A DNA stretch of 64,000 bases. It comes from an uncultured Pseudoteredinibacter sp. (GTDB taxonomy: Bacteria > Pseudomonadota > Gammaproteobacteria > Pseudomonadales > Cellvibrionaceae). The notes below the pieces were generated by a model that worked only from the letters and a program-made list of their open reading frames with translations, did not search any database and had not been told where the DNA came from. The DNA is taken from positions 1 to 64,000 of the forward strand of contig NZ_CANMYE010000010.1 of the NCBI RefSeq assembly GCF_947502065.1, written 5' to 3'. The position numbers were made by a program, and so were the translations under genes. This document shows, one piece after another, positions 49,867 through 60,501 of this stretch; positions within the stretch are counted from its first letter, which is position 1, and the number at the start of each line of letters is the position of its first letter.

Positions 49867-50190
49867 TTAGCGTTCTAGATATTGCAGCTTGTTTTCAACA
49901 CCGTCCCACTCTTCGGCATCAGCCGGAGCGTCTTTCTTCTCGGTGATGTTTGGCCATACTTCAGCCAATTCTGCATTAAGCTCTACGTATACCTCTTGAC
50001 CTTCTGGCACTTCATCTTCAGAGAAGATGGCGTCTACTGGACACTCAGGCTCACACAGGGCGCAATCAATGCACTCGTCTGGGTGAATTACCAAAAAGTT
50101 TGGGCCTTCATAAAAGCAGTCTACCGGGCAGACTTCAACGCAATCTGTGTGTTTACATTTCACACAGTTGTCGGCAACGATAAATGTCAT
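49867..50190 (-). CDS. fdxA: 7Fe ferredoxin FdxA
   Basis: A 107-aa ferredoxin with two clusters: [17 protein letters not shown] (a 3Fe-4S type pattern) and [13 protein letters not shown] (4Fe-4S). The acidic C-terminal extension ([18 protein letters not shown]) is typical. It transfers low-potential electrons. It keeps its usual pseudomonad place between rpoS and mutS. Confidence 0.96.
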   Translation of the reverse strand: MTFIVADNCVKCKHTDCVEVCPVDCFYEGPNFLVIHPDECIDCALCEPECPVDAIFSEDEVPEGQEVYVELNAELAEVWPNITEKKDAPADAEEWDGVENKLQYLER

Positions 50191-50390
50191 GCTAGCTCCT
50201 TAATTTTGCTTAGGCTAATCCGGCTCTTATTGGCCTTTTTACAAATCGGCGCGCATTTTAGCAGTATTTTGTCGCGCTTTGTTGGTTCAATTCGGTCTAA
50301 TTATAGACACATTTGATCTAGTTGATTCAGAACAAGGCATTTTTTTGCGTACTAAGAATCACTTAGATTTAATAGCTTACTTTGAACACT

Positions 50391-53066
50391 TTATAACATG
50401 TTTTTTAATCGATACAAGGCGTCCAAGGCTTCGCGAGGCGTCAAGTTATCAGGGTCTATATCTCCCAAGGCATCTACTGCGGCGTGATTGCTAGCAAACA
50501 TATCTGATTGCATGGGATCGTCACTTGCTGTGGCTGGTTTAGCCGCTGAGCTAGGTTCCACTTCATTTGTAGCAGACGTGCTCGAATCAATAACGGAAGC
50601 TGTGCCCTGGCTTTGCAATTGATGGTTAGCGTCAGCCTCCAATGCGGCGAGCTGAGATTTCGCCTCAGACAATACGGCGGCGGGAATACCGGCCAGTTTG
50701 GCAACTTGAATACCATAACTCTGACTGGCGGGGCCTTCTTCAATATTGTGAAGGAAAATAATATTGTCGTTATGCTCGGTTGCCGATAAATGCACATTGG
50801 CAACACTGCTTGCGGTTTCGGGCAGCTGAGTGACCTCGAAATAGTGGGTCGCAAATAAAGTAAATGCGCGCACAGAATTTGCTAAATGTTGAGCGCAAGC
50901 CCAAGCTAGCGACAATCCATCAAAAGTGGATGTGCCCCGGCCGATTTCATCCATTAACACTAAGCTGTGTTCGGTAGCATTGTGTAGGATGTTGGCGGTT
51001 TCTGTCATTTCTACCATAAAGGTAGAGCGGCCACCGGCCAAATCATCGGAGGAGCCAATACGGGTAAAAATCTTATCGACTAAACATATGGTAGCTGCCT
51101 GGGCGGGCACAAAACTACCTATCTGAGCGAGCAAAACAATCAATGCAGTTTGTCGCATATAAGTCGATTTACCGCCCATATTTGGGCCGGTAACGATTAG
51201 CATGCGGCGGTCTTGATGAAAATTCACATCGTTTGGCACGAAGGGGCCATCGAGCACTTGTTCTACAACCGGGTGGCGACCTTGTTCAATGTTGATACCG
51301 TTTTCAGTGCGCAACTGTGGGCGCACCAAGCTCAGTTGATCGGCGCGTTCGGCTAGATTATTCAGCACATCCAGCTCAGCAACAGCAGCGGCTGAATCCT
51401 GCAGTGGCAGAAGATCTTTATTAACAATTTCTACAAGCTCTTCATAAAGCGCTTTTTCACGCGTTAGTGCGCGCGATTTCGCTGACAGTGCTTTATCTTC
51501 AAACTCTTTTAATTCCGGAGTAATAAAGCGCTCAGCATTTTTTAGTGTTTGGCGACGAATGTATTCAGCCGGTGCCGCTTCGGCTTGTGCTTTTGAAATT
51601 TCAATAAAATAACCATGCACGCGATTGTAGCCAACTTTTAACGTGGCGATGCCGGTGCGTTCGCGTTCTTGAGTTTCAAGATCGATTAGGAATTGCCCGG
51701 CGTTATTGCTGATATTGCGTAACTCATCGAGCTCAGCGTCGTAGCCTTCGGCAATCACGCCACCATCGCGAATAACAACCGGTGGGTTTTCAACCACAGC
51801 TTTATCTAATAGCGTAACTAACTCAGGAAACTCGGCAATTTGATTGCCCAGCACTTTAATTCTAGGAGCATTTAATTCATTGAGTTGCTGTTGAACTTGC
51901 GGGTAGCAAGCCAGAGAGCTGAGTAGACGAGACAGGTCTCTTGGGCGAGCAGAGCGTAACGCTACACGGCCGAGGATTCGCTCTAAATCACCAATATTTT
52001 TTAATTGCTGCTGTAAGAGTTCGTAGCGATAGCCCTCTTGCAACTGGGCAATCACTTCTTGGCGTTGCTCGAGAGTTTCTAGATCGCGCAGCGGACGGTG
52101 CAGCCAGCGACGCAGTAATCGGCCACCCATGGCGGTGCCAGTTTGATTCAGCACCTCATAAAGGGTGTTGTCTTGTTCACCATTAAGATTGCAATCGAGT
52201 TCGAGGTTTTTCCGGGTAGAGGCGTCCATGGCTACGGCCTGGTCGCGATCTTCCGCTCGAATAGATCGTATATGAGGTAGGGCGATACGCTGGGTTTCCT
52301 GGGCGTAAGCGAAGAGACAACCCGCTGCGGCAATGGCCAAGGGTAGGTGGCTACAACCGAAACCGCTTAAATCTTTAGTCTCAAACTGCTGATTTAATAG
52401 ACGCTCGGCGGTTTCCAGCTCGAACTCCCAGGGCGCGCGACGGCGTAAACCCGGGCGCTGGGCCCAAAGCGGGCTATCGGCTAGTTCTTCAGCAACTAGG
52501 AGCTCTGCGGGGTTTAGGCGCTGTATCTCACCTTGTAAGGCGTCATCGCCTTCAACTTGTAGCACCCAAAAGCGACCAGCGCCTATATCCAGTGCGGCGA
52601 TGCCATAGTTAAATGCGCTGCGCTCTTCATTAGCTTCAGCGTGAATTGCAACGAGTAGGTTGTCCTGGCTGCCATCCAAAAGCGCTTCATCGCTAATGGT
52701 ACCAGGGGTGACAATACGCATGACTTTGCGTTCAACCGGCCCTTTGCTGGTCGCCGGATCGCCAACCTGCTCACAGATAGCGACCGATTCGCCGGCTCGC
52801 ACAATCTTGGCTAAGTAGTTATCTGCTGCGTGAAAAGGAATCCCAGCCATAGGGATGGGCTCGCCACCGGATTTTCCTCTAGCCGTCAAAGTCACATCTA
52901 ATAAGCGAGCTGCTTTTTTGGCGTCGTCATAAAACAACTCATAGAAATCACCCATGCGATAAAACACTAGCTCATTGGGATGCTCAGCCTTAATTTTTAA
53001 GTACTGTTGCATCATCGGGGTGTGGGCGGTTTTTGAAGCAGAAGCTTTAGCGGTACTTTTGGTCAT
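50391..53066 (-). CDS. mutS: DNA mismatch repair protein MutS
   Basis: An 891-aa mismatch-recognition ATPase. The N-terminal mismatch domain contains [20 protein letters not shown] (Phe-x-Glu). Walker A is [14 protein letters not shown], and [19 protein letters not shown] follows. A helix-turn-helix and a short, Ser/Thr-rich C-terminal region end the protein. It binds mispairs and recruits MutL. Its neighbour order fdxA-mutS matches Pseudomonas. Confidence 0.98.
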   Translation of the reverse strand: MTKSTAKASASKTAHTPMMQQYLKIKAEHPNELVFYRMGDFYELFYDDAKKAARLLDVTLTARGKSGGEPIPMAGIPFHAADNYLAKIVRAGESVAICEQVGDPATSKGPVERKVMRIVTPGTISDEALLDGSQDNLLVAIHAEANEERSAFNYGIAALDIGAGRFWVLQVEGDDALQGEIQRLNPAELLVAEELADSPLWAQRPGLRRRAPWEFELETAERLLNQQFETKDLSGFGCSHLPLAIAAAGCLFAYAQETQRIALPHIRSIRAEDRDQAVAMDASTRKNLELDCNLNGEQDNTLYEVLNQTGTAMGGRLLRRWLHRPLRDLETLEQRQEVIAQLQEGYRYELLQQQLKNIGDLERILGRVALRSARPRDLSRLLSSLACYPQVQQQLNELNAPRIKVLGNQIAEFPELVTLLDKAVVENPPVVIRDGGVIAEGYDAELDELRNISNNAGQFLIDLETQERERTGIATLKVGYNRVHGYFIEISKAQAEAAPAEYIRRQTLKNAERFITPELKEFEDKALSAKSRALTREKALYEELVEIVNKDLLPLQDSAAAVAELDVLNNLAERADQLSLVRPQLRTENGINIEQGRHPVVEQVLDGPFVPNDVNFHQDRRMLIVTGPNMGGKSTYMRQTALIVLLAQIGSFVPAQAATICLVDKIFTRIGSSDDLAGGRSTFMVEMTETANILHNATEHSLVLMDEIGRGTSTFDGLSLAWACAQHLANSVRAFTLFATHYFEVTQLPETASSVANVHLSATEHNDNIIFLHNIEEGPASQSYGIQVAKLAGIPAAVLSEAKSQLAALEADANHQLQSQGTASVIDSSTSATNEVEPSSAAKPATASDDPMQSDMFASNHAAVDALGDIDPDNLTPREALDALYRLKNML

Positions 53067-53578
53067 TAAAACAGCTTTTAGTCTATTTAAATCAATCGTT
53101 TATGTTTTTCAGAGCGGGTTCTATTTGCGCGCAGTACGTAGTGCGAAGGGCTAAGAAAGACAGTAAATTATTAGCCGCGCAGCATAACAAATGTGCACCT
53201 AAACCACTATCAATAAAGCAGGGACGAGCTTGCAGACAGTGCTCTGAGTCGCGTCAAGTAGCTGATTAGTGTCAGTTCTGGTGCTTGCTTAAAAAACACA
53301 CTGAAATCTGTTTGAAAGCTCAGGATTGTTTACAGTTTTAACCTAAAAACACTAAATGGCTTGATTTGGTAGGTTTTGAAGTTAAGATTGTCGACAATTT
53401 ATGGTGGTGTTGTGATATCACATGAATTCACGATAGCCGCACCCGAATTGAAGAGGCCTCCCAGATAGACGTATTGGCGGCTGATAAGCCCCAAGCTTGA
53501 TTAGAGTCTTAGCTTATTAATGCCTCTTGCAAAAAGATTGTTGATATACCCATGTCCTCTGTGCGAAAGATATAAATT
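53067..53578. other. Intergenic region between mutS and acnA
   Basis: 512 bp between divergent genes with no ORF I can support. It holds the 12-bp palindrome ATTGTCGACAAT (53387-53398). Other sequence is AT-rich, with many short poly-A/T tracts. Confidence 0.45.
53387..53398. promoter_or_regulatory. Perfect palindrome ATTGTCGACAAT, candidate GntR-type operator
   Basis: The 12-bp palindrome lies 180 bp before the aconitase gene. From memory it resembles operators of FadR-subfamily GntR regulators of propionate and malonate metabolism. No GntR gene is present in the window, and 12 bp may be chance. Confidence 0.4.
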
Positions 53579-56296
53579 ATGATTAGCCCCATAGATTTCG
53601 ATCCATCCAATTCCATAAGAACTATTCCAGGCACCGAACACCGCTACCATAGCTTGCCAGCTACTGCGGAGTTATTCGGGATCAATCTTGATGAATTACC
53701 ATTCTCGCTGCGCCCTATCTTGGAAGGCATTGCCCGGAACGTGGGTCAAAATGGCGTAACTGCAGAGCAGCTGCAAGCTCTTGGAGCTTGGCCGGAGCAT
53801 CAGGGCAAAAAGCCCGTCGAAATCCCTTTCGCTGCTGGCCGTGTCATTATGCATGACTTAAGTGGTACGCCCGCTATTGTCGATTTTGCGGCGATGCGTT
53901 CGGCTGTACAGCGCATGGGGCTGGATCCAGCGATTATCGAGCCTTTAGTGCGTGCTGATCTTGTTATCGATCACACGGTAACGATGGATAATACCGGCAG
54001 CCCTGCTTCATTGAGAATTAATGGCGAGCTGGAAGCCGAGCGCAATAAAGAGCGTTATGGATTTTTAAAGTGGGGTGCACAAGCTTTTCAGACCATTCGA
54101 ATTATTCCTCCTCAAACTGGTATCGTGCATCAAGTAAATTTGGAATATTTGGCACAAGGGTATTTAAACATTAACGGCTTAACTGTGCCTGATACCTTAA
54201 TCGGCATGGACAGCCATACACCTATGGCAAACGCTTTGGGGATTGTAGGTTGGGGAGTAGGTGGCATTGAAGCGGGCGCTTCAATGCTTGGACAGCCGAT
54301 GCAAATGTTGGCCCCAGAGGTGGTCGGTGTTGAGCTGACTGGCGCGCTAAGAGAAGGTGTAACCGCCACTGATTTGGTGTTGACCATTACTGAAATGCTC
54401 AGGAATTATCCTGGCGGTGTGGTTGGTAAATTTGTTGAATATATCGGAGAAGGGAGCGCCAACCTTTCATTGCCTGATCGTGCGACAATTGCCAATATGT
54501 CCCCAGAATACGGTGCGACAATGGGCTTTTTCCCTTTCGATGAAATCTCCGCACAATACCTAGAAGCAACCGGTCGTGATAGCGAATTTCCGCTGGCCTT
54601 TTATCGAGAACAGAATATGGTCTGGAAGCCAGGCCAGGCGCTACCCAAATACACCTATCTTTTACAACTGGATTTGTCGACGGTTGAGCCCTCTGTCGCT
54701 GGGCCGAAAAAACCCCAAGATAGATTGTCGCTTGCTGACATTGGAAAAGTATTTACAAAAACAGCCGCACAAACTGAGCGCACGCCTGAAGTGGCAACGG
54801 TTACGCCAATGAAGGCAGATGATGCGGGTATTTTAACGGCGCTTCCTGAGCGCAAATTGCAAGATGGCGATATCGTAATTGCGGCAATTACCGCTTGCAC
54901 CAACACGTCAAACCCTAGCCTTCTTATTGCTGCCGGCTTACTCGCTAAAAAAGCCAATGAGCTCGGTATGAAAGTGCCCGACGGGGTAAAAACATCCTTG
55001 GCTCCAGGGTCGCCAGTGGCGACGGATTTTTTAAGTAAGGCTGGATTGCAAGAGCATTTAGATGCCCTTGGCTTTAATACCGCAGGCTACGGTTGTACGA
55101 CTTGTGTGGGTAACTCTGGGCCCTTGGCACCAAGTATTGAAGAGGCTTTGCAAAAGCACGATATTATTGCCGCATCTGTACTATCGGGTAACCGTAACTT
55201 TGAGGGGCGTGTTCACCCAGATGTTGATGCGAACTTTTTAATGTCACCTCCCTTGGTGGTGGCAATGGCGTTGGTTGGCAATGTAAACATTGATGTGAGT
55301 AGCCAGCCACTTGGCAAAAATGCCAAGGGCGATGATGTATTCCTCAAGGATATCTGGCCGTCCAATGCAGAAATTGCGCAGACCATGCTGGAGTGTATGG
55401 ACCCGAAAGCCTTTAGAGAAACTTACGAGAATTCCCTAGATGGCCCGGCAACTTGGCAGAACTTAGAATCACCTACGGGCCCGGTGTATGACTGGGCTGC
55501 TGATTCGACTTACATCCAAGAAATCTCTTTCTTTGATGGCTTTTCTTTAGAGGCGCCGAAAGATGCGCTTAGCAATATTTCTGCGGCGCGTATGTTGGTT
55601 ATGTGTGATGACAACACCACGACAGATCATATTTCTCCAGTAAGTCGTATACGTGCCGATTCACCTCCTGGTGAATACTTAATGTCGCAAGGTGTCGCTG
55701 AAGAGGATTTGACCTCACTGGGTGCGCGTCGAGGTAATCACCACGTAATGTTGCGCAGTATTTTCGGCAATGTGAAAGCTAGAAATCTAATGCTGCCAGG
55801 TACAACGGGTGCGGTAACAAAGCACTTTTCTGTTGGTCAAGAAGCCACAGAGATGTCTATTTACGATTCCGCTGCGCGCTATCGTGAACAAGGCACGGCA
55901 ACCGTGGTTTTTGGCGGTAAGTTATATGGTACTGGCTCTTCTCGTGATTGGGCCGCAAAAGGTCCTGCCTTACTTGGAGTGAAAGCGATAATTGCCGAGA
56001 GTTTTGAACGAATTCATAAATCTAACCTCGTTGGAATGGGCGTTTTACCACTGCAGCTTCCAGAGGGCGTGACTAGAGCTTCCTTGAATCTCGATGGCTC
56101 AGAAACCTTCGATTTAAACGGTATTGATTCCTTAGAGCCTAGAGGAACAGTCTCGCTCACCATTCGCAGAGCGGATGGTTCAACCCAAGAGCTGGAATTA
56201 AGCTCCCGTGTTGATACCTCATCGGAGCTGGATCAAATTCGCCACAAAGGTATTTTGCCGATGGTCTTACGGGATATTATCGCCGCAAATTCCTAA
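53579..56296 (+). CDS. acnA: Aconitate hydratase, AcnA-like
   Basis: A 905-aa 4Fe-4S hydro-lyase interconverting citrate and isocitrate. Motifs include TGIVHQVNLEYLAQGYLN, IGMDSHTPMANALGIVGWGVGGIEA, the Cys ligand regions TACTNTSNPS and GYGCTTCVGNSG, and the C-terminal swivel YGTGSSRDWAAKGPALLGVKA. Length is normal for AcnA, but several stretches (N-terminal 60 residues, middle linker) look divergent from the common AcnA, so another hydroxy-acid substrate is possible. Single gene; the ATG follows a weak purine-rich region. A hairpin (56355-56380) follows. Confidence 0.92.
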   Translation: MISPIDFDPSNSIRTIPGTEHRYHSLPATAELFGINLDELPFSLRPILEGIARNVGQNGVTAEQLQALGAWPEHQGKKPVEIPFAAGRVIMHDLSGTPAIVDFAAMRSAVQRMGLDPAIIEPLVRADLVIDHTVTMDNTGSPASLRINGELEAERNKERYGFLKWGAQAFQTIRIIPPQTGIVHQVNLEYLAQGYLNINGLTVPDTLIGMDSHTPMANALGIVGWGVGGIEAGASMLGQPMQMLAPEVVGVELTGALREGVTATDLVLTITEMLRNYPGGVVGKFVEYIGEGSANLSLPDRATIANMSPEYGATMGFFPFDEISAQYLEATGRDSEFPLAFYREQNMVWKPGQALPKYTYLLQLDLSTVEPSVAGPKKPQDRLSLADIGKVFTKTAAQTERTPEVATVTPMKADDAGILTALPERKLQDGDIVIAAITACTNTSNPSLLIAAGLLAKKANELGMKVPDGVKTSLAPGSPVATDFLSKAGLQEHLDALGFNTAGYGCTTCVGNSGPLAPSIEEALQKHDIIAASVLSGNRNFEGRVHPDVDANFLMSPPLVVAMALVGNVNIDVSSQPLGKNAKGDDVFLKDIWPSNAEIAQTMLECMDPKAFRETYENSLDGPATWQNLESPTGPVYDWAADSTYIQEISFFDGFSLEAPKDALSNISAARMLVMCDDNTTTDHISPVSRIRADSPPGEYLMSQGVAEEDLTSLGARRGNHHVMLRSIFGNVKARNLMLPGTTGAVTKHFSVGQEATEMSIYDSAARYREQGTATVVFGGKLYGTGSSRDWAAKGPALLGVKAIIAESFERIHKSNLVGMGVLPLQLPEGVTRASLNLDGSETFDLNGIDSLEPRGTVSLTIRRADGSTQELELSSRVDTSSELDQIRHKGILPMVLRDIIAANS

Positions 56297-56354
56297 TGGA
56301 GTGAGGCTTTCGATTAGCTCTGAAATCGTAGCTATTTTAGCCTCAATTTAGCGG

Positions 56355-56380
56355 GCCGCTTCAGTTCTTATTGAAGCGGC
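56355..56380 (+). terminator. Hairpin after acnA
   Basis: GCCGCTTCA and TGAAGCGGC pair perfectly around GTTCTTAT, 59 bp past the stop codon. A TTTTT tract follows only 11 bp later. Confidence 0.6.
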
Positions 56381-56664
56381 ATAGCTATTGGTTTTTAGAC
56401 TCTCGCTGATTCATTGCCTGAGTTAGCCCCTAACACCCTCCTACTAGTATTGCTTCGATTTTTCTTTGTACCACTCTTTATACCTCTTAGGCCTCAGCTT
56501 CCTATAGTATCTCCACTTAAGCCTTTACTATCACGTGATTCTGCTGACTGGCTGAAAGAAGCTCCTCGTGATACTGTTGCACTAGGTGCAATTACGTATA
56601 AATTACTGTCCTTAAATCAACCATTTTTGAACAGGCAATAAACAAAATGCGCGTGGATTAATGT
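56381..56664. other. Intergenic region before the sensor kinase
   Basis: A 75-codon open frame (56414-56641) begins at a rare start in a Leu/Pro-rich, low-quality context and has no ribosome-binding site. I do not regard it as a gene. No clear promoter was identified. Confidence 0.4.
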
Positions 56665-58191
56665 ATGAATACTAGCCACTCAGCTAATGTGGTACTGAGC
56701 GAGTTGGAGCAGTACCAGCTTGCCGCTAAATACTCTCGAGACATGATATCTACCCACACCTGGGACGATTGGATACATACCAGCGTTAACCCGGCTGTGA
56801 CCGAAGTGTTGGGCTATAGCAAAGAGGAAATGCTTGGGCTGAGTACTTTTGATTTCTGGCACCCAGATGATGTTGAGCTGTGTTTAAAGAACTGTGATCA
56901 GCGCGGCCCGGTACAGGCGAATATGCCGATGCGTTTTCGCATGCGCCATAAAAACGGGCATTATATTTACGTAGAATGCGCTCGCCGAGCCATACGCGAT
57001 AAACAAAGCGGGGAAATTCAAGGCCTGTTATGTGTCACTCGCGATGTCTCTCAACAGGTACGTACGGAGCAGCTAAATCAGCGCTTAGTTAAAGTGGTTG
57101 AATCATCCTCGGATTTAATCTTATTTTTCTCTCCCGATTATAAGTTAAGTTACGCCAATCGTTCGGCTATGCATTATTTTGACATTGCCGATTGTGGTGA
57201 GGTGGGAATGCTTTACGATCTATTGCCGGGTATGGATCGACAGGCCTTTCGTCGAGCTGTCGATGTGGCACGAGCGGAGGGGCACTGGAAAGGGCAGATA
57301 GGTTTTAGTTGGTTTGATGGTTACCAGCAGGTATTGATCCACGAACTTATTTTTCATGATCATATTGATGGAAACTATTTTTCCATGATTGCTCGAGATG
57401 TTAGCGAGCAGCGCCGCGCTGAAGCTGAGGTTATGGGGCATCGTAAAAAGCTGCTTAAGTTTCAGCGCCTGATGTCGGCTAGTGAGTTAGGCGCCAGTAT
57501 CGCCCATGAGCTAAATCAGCCGATAGCGGCAATTATTAATTTTTGCCATGGTGCCTTAACTCGTTTAAATAAGAAAGATGCTCAAAAAGAGCAGGTGTCT
57601 GAGCAAGCCTTGCAAGCGATATCGACACAGGCAGAGCGTGCAGCAAATGTCATTCGGCGGGTGCGCAGTTTGGTGAATAAGACTTCTTACCAAGATGTAA
57701 ATTTTAACTTGGGTGAGGTTTGCCAGAATTTGATGCAGGTATTAAACCCAGAGCTTGAGCAGCGTAATATTGAGTTATTTGAGGACTATGCTGCGCAGGC
57801 TTGGGTGCGGGCCGATAAGGTTCAGATAGAACAATTGCTGACTAACTTGGTAATCAATGCAGGGGAGAGCTTGGAAGAGTCCACACAGAAGGTCAAAAAT
57901 CTTTCAATCTCAGTGCTTGAAGATGGTGATTCTTGGCGCTTATCAGTGATCGACAATTGTCGAGCACCGCTACCCAATACAGAGCAAGTTTTTGAGGCTT
58001 ATTACTCCTCTAAGGATCAAGGTTTGGGGATTGGTTTATCTATGTGTAAATCAATCGCAGAGGCAAATTCAGGACAAGTTTGGATGGAGTCTCGAGCTGA
58101 TGGCCTGCCCGGAGCAGCCTTGTACTTAACCTTACCCAAACAAGCTGTGCCGTCACAGCAGAAACAAATACTACAGGAAGAGAAGGTTTAA
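56665..58191 (+). CDS. Cytoplasmic PAS-PAS sensor histidine kinase
   Basis: A 508-aa kinase with no membrane segment. Two PAS domains (about 15-130 and 138-248; the first with DFWHPDDVELCLKN and GEIQGLLCVTRDVSQQ, PAC-like) are followed by the dimerisation domain with phospho-His281 in SIAHELNQPIAAIINFC. The HATPase shows LLTNLVINAGESLEES and SSKDQGLGIGLSMCKS. The H-box is of the FixL/DctB type. Its response regulator starts 4 bp after the stop. No Cys/His haem-binding residue was identified, so the PAS ligand is unknown. Confidence 0.93.
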   Translation: MNTSHSANVVLSELEQYQLAAKYSRDMISTHTWDDWIHTSVNPAVTEVLGYSKEEMLGLSTFDFWHPDDVELCLKNCDQRGPVQANMPMRFRMRHKNGHYIYVECARRAIRDKQSGEIQGLLCVTRDVSQQVRTEQLNQRLVKVVESSSDLILFFSPDYKLSYANRSAMHYFDIADCGEVGMLYDLLPGMDRQAFRRAVDVARAEGHWKGQIGFSWFDGYQQVLIHELIFHDHIDGNYFSMIARDVSEQRRAEAEVMGHRKKLLKFQRLMSASELGASIAHELNQPIAAIINFCHGALTRLNKKDAQKEQVSEQALQAISTQAERAANVIRRVRSLVNKTSYQDVNFNLGEVCQNLMQVLNPELEQRNIELFEDYAAQAWVRADKVQIEQLLTNLVINAGESLEESTQKVKNLSISVLEDGDSWRLSVIDNCRAPLPNTEQVFEAYYSSKDQGLGIGLSMCKSIAEANSGQVWMESRADGLPGAALYLTLPKQAVPSQQKQILQEEKV

Positions 58192-58195
58192 TCTC

Positions 58196-58807
58196 ATGGC
58201 GACAAATGCCTATATTGTTGATGATGATAAAGGGTTTAGAGAGTCTTTGGTTTGGTTGTTAAATGGCGTAGATATCCCAAGCCAAGAGTTTGCCAGCGCT
58301 GAAGAGTTCTTAGAAAGCTATGATGGCGGTACAGGCTGCTTGCTACTGGATATCAGAATGGGTGGCATAAGTGGTTTAGATCTTCAGGCTAAGCTGCAGC
58401 AGAAGCAGTTGGCCTTACCGGTTATTATTTTAACAGGACATGGTGATGTGCCGCTGGCTGTAAAAGCTATGCAAAATGGTGCTTTAGATTTTATTGAGAA
58501 ACCATTTAATGGTGAAGAGCTGATTAAAAAGATAAAGCGAGCGCTGAAGATTGCACGGCAGGAAGAGAAATTCCTTAAGAAGAAGTCACAGTACAATGCA
58601 CTTTGGCATAGTTTAAGCGGCCGTGAACGTGACGTTTACAAGTTAATCGTGCAGGGAAAATCCAACAAGGAAATGGCTGAGGATCTTGCTATTAGTGTGC
58701 GCACCCTGGAGATTCATCGCTTGCGTGTACTAAAGAAAATGGAAGTGAAAAACGCGGTTGAGCTAAGCCAGGTTCATGAGCAGCTACAGGCTGCGAGTTT
58801 GTTATAA
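58196..58807 (+). CDS. FixJ-family response regulator
   Basis: A 203-aa regulator: receiver with Asp9-Asp10-Asp11, phosphoacceptor Asp52 in LLLDIRMGG, Thr in ILTGHGDVPLAVKAM and Lys in FIEKPFNGEEL. A C-terminal LuxR-type HTH follows (LSGRERDVYKLIVQGKSNKE, SVRTLEIHRLRVLKKM). With the kinase 4 bp upstream it forms a two-component pair. A GntP-type permease gene follows (208 bp), a likely target. Confidence 0.93.
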   Translation: MATNAYIVDDDKGFRESLVWLLNGVDIPSQEFASAEEFLESYDGGTGCLLLDIRMGGISGLDLQAKLQQKQLALPVIILTGHGDVPLAVKAMQNGALDFIEKPFNGEELIKKIKRALKIARQEEKFLKKKSQYNALWHSLSGRERDVYKLIVQGKSNKEMAEDLAISVRTLEIHRLRVLKKMEVKNAVELSQVHEQLQAASLL

Positions 58808-59015
58808 AACGCTTTAGCTGGTAGCTATCTATATCCTCGATAATAGTGGCTTGCTCATCTTGGGAGGTTTTTTCTACAAAGTGATAAAAGCGATTTCTGA
58901 ATAGAAATTGTCATTTCTAGCAGTGGCGTAAAGTATACAGATCTTGATCATTCACTGGGGCAATATTCCTTTGCCAATTCGATCATAGCAAACTCACCAT
59001 AAGCAGGATGTTCTT

Positions 59016-60392
59016 ATGCTCGCCTATATCGGTTTAATCGCCAGTGTGGCTTTACTCATTTATTTAGCACTGCGTGGAGTGAATATTATTTTGGCTTCAC
59101 TCATCTGCTCTCTAATGGTGGTGCTGAGTAATCAGCTTTCCATTGCAGAAAGTTTTACGGTCTTTTATCCGCTCGGAAAATTGGGCGCTTTTACCTTTGC
59201 TGGCAAATTCTTTTTGCTATTTGCTTGTGGCGCGATGTTTGGCCGAGTCATGGGCGAGAGTGGCGCCGCCTCGGCGATTGCATTGAGTTTAAGTCGCTGG
59301 CTGGGGGCGCAAAGAGCTTTGTGGATCACCGTCTTAGCTTGTGCTTTGCTAACCTACGGTGGTGTGGTGGTCTTTGTAGTGATATTCACTATGTACCCCT
59401 TAGGGTTGAAGCTTCTGGAAGAGTCTAATCTTCCCAAGCGATTATTTTGTGCTGCTTTAGCACTGGGAAGTGGTACCTTCACTCTGACGGCCCTGCCAGG
59501 CACACCCTCAATTCACAATGTTATCCCATCGCTAGCACTGGGTACGGATCTTTATGCGGGTGCTATCTATGGTCTTCTGGGTGGCCTAATGATGTTCGCT
59601 TTAGGGATGTGGTACCTAGAGCGTGAAAGGGTAATTGCCCAAAGCAAGGGAGAAGTTTTCGAGCCAAATGAGCGCGATAAACAAATACAGGCTAGCGGAG
59701 CATTGGTTTCGGCTTCTTGGCAAAAAGCCTTAATTCCGATGGTGGTGGTACTGGGCTTGATTGTATCGCCAAGACTCTGCTTAAGCTTGGCGGGTCAAGA
59801 TCTCTTACAAGGTGAAACCCTGTTTGCTCAATGGCTGAAATTTGCCAGCAAGCAAGCGGTACTATGGCCAAGCATATCCCTTGCAGTGGGGAGTGTAGTA
59901 ACGCTCTTGCTGTTTTCCAATGTTCGTAACAGATCTTTGCAGTTGCTAGGTGCTGGCGCTGAAGACTCCATTATGCCGCTGATTAATACCGCGGCAGTCA
60001 TTGGCTTTGGTGGCGTGGTTACTAGCACGGTAGGTTTTAATCAGTTCTCTGAGTTAATGCTTAATTCCTCATTGCCGCCAATGCTATCGATGTTTTTCTC
60101 GATCAGTTTGATGTCGGGAATTGTGGGATCGGCTTCAGGAGGCTTGCAGATATTTATGGAAACCATGGCGCCACATTTCTTAGCGATGGGCTTTGATGCA
60201 GGCACCTTGCACCGTTTGGCAGCTATGGCCAGTGGTGGATTAGATTCTCTGCCTCATAGCGGTGCTGTGGTGGCTATGTTGACCATTACCGGCTTGAACC
60301 ATAAACAGGTATACAAAGATATTGCGGTAATCACTGTAGTTATTCCTATTATCGCGACCTTGTCGGTTATTGGGATTGCCAGTTTTATTTGA
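59016..60392 (+). CDS. GntP family permease
   Basis: A 458-aa inner-membrane transporter with about 12 hydrophobic segments. Family patterns are LFACGAMFGRVMGESGAASAIA, TLTALPGTPSIHNVIPS and the C-terminal SGGLDSLPHSGAVVAMLTITGL. GntP members import gluconate-like sugar acids, hydroxybutyrate or carboxylates by H+ symport. The substrate here is unknown. The upstream kinase/regulator pair and the aconitase suggest a carboxylate, which is inference. Confidence 0.9.
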   Translation: MLAYIGLIASVALLIYLALRGVNIILASLICSLMVVLSNQLSIAESFTVFYPLGKLGAFTFAGKFFLLFACGAMFGRVMGESGAASAIALSLSRWLGAQRALWITVLACALLTYGGVVVFVVIFTMYPLGLKLLEESNLPKRLFCAALALGSGTFTLTALPGTPSIHNVIPSLALGTDLYAGAIYGLLGGLMMFALGMWYLERERVIAQSKGEVFEPNERDKQIQASGALVSASWQKALIPMVVVLGLIVSPRLCLSLAGQDLLQGETLFAQWLKFASKQAVLWPSISLAVGSVVTLLLFSNVRNRSLQLLGAGAEDSIMPLINTAAVIGFGGVVTSTVGFNQFSELMLNSSLPPMLSMFFSISLMSGIVGSASGGLQIFMETMAPHFLAMGFDAGTLHRLAAMASGGLDSLPHSGAVVAMLTITGLNHKQVYKDIAVITVVIPIIATLSVIGIASFI

Positions 60393-60423
60393 TTCTCGGG
60401 GCATAGACTTGCAACGCGAAAAC

Positions 60424-60446
60424 AAAAAAAGCGCCCCATAGGGCGC
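60424..60446 (-). terminator. Terminator of the TonB-dependent receptor gene
   Basis: Read on the minus strand, GCGCCC and GGGCGC form a 6-bp stem with a 4-nt loop, followed by TTTTTTTG. It is 56 bp past the receptor stop. A second GGCGCC/GGCGCC pair overlaps on the other side. Confidence 0.85.
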
Positions 60447-60501
60447 CTAAAAGTGGGCGCCGCGATACGCCCAGTTGCATACAGGATGCGAGGACTAACG
60501 A

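Noticed and set aside
56414-56641. 75-codon open frame before the PAS kinase gene
   Set aside because: Leu/Pro-rich, rare start, no ribosome-binding site, and part of a normal intergenic gap.
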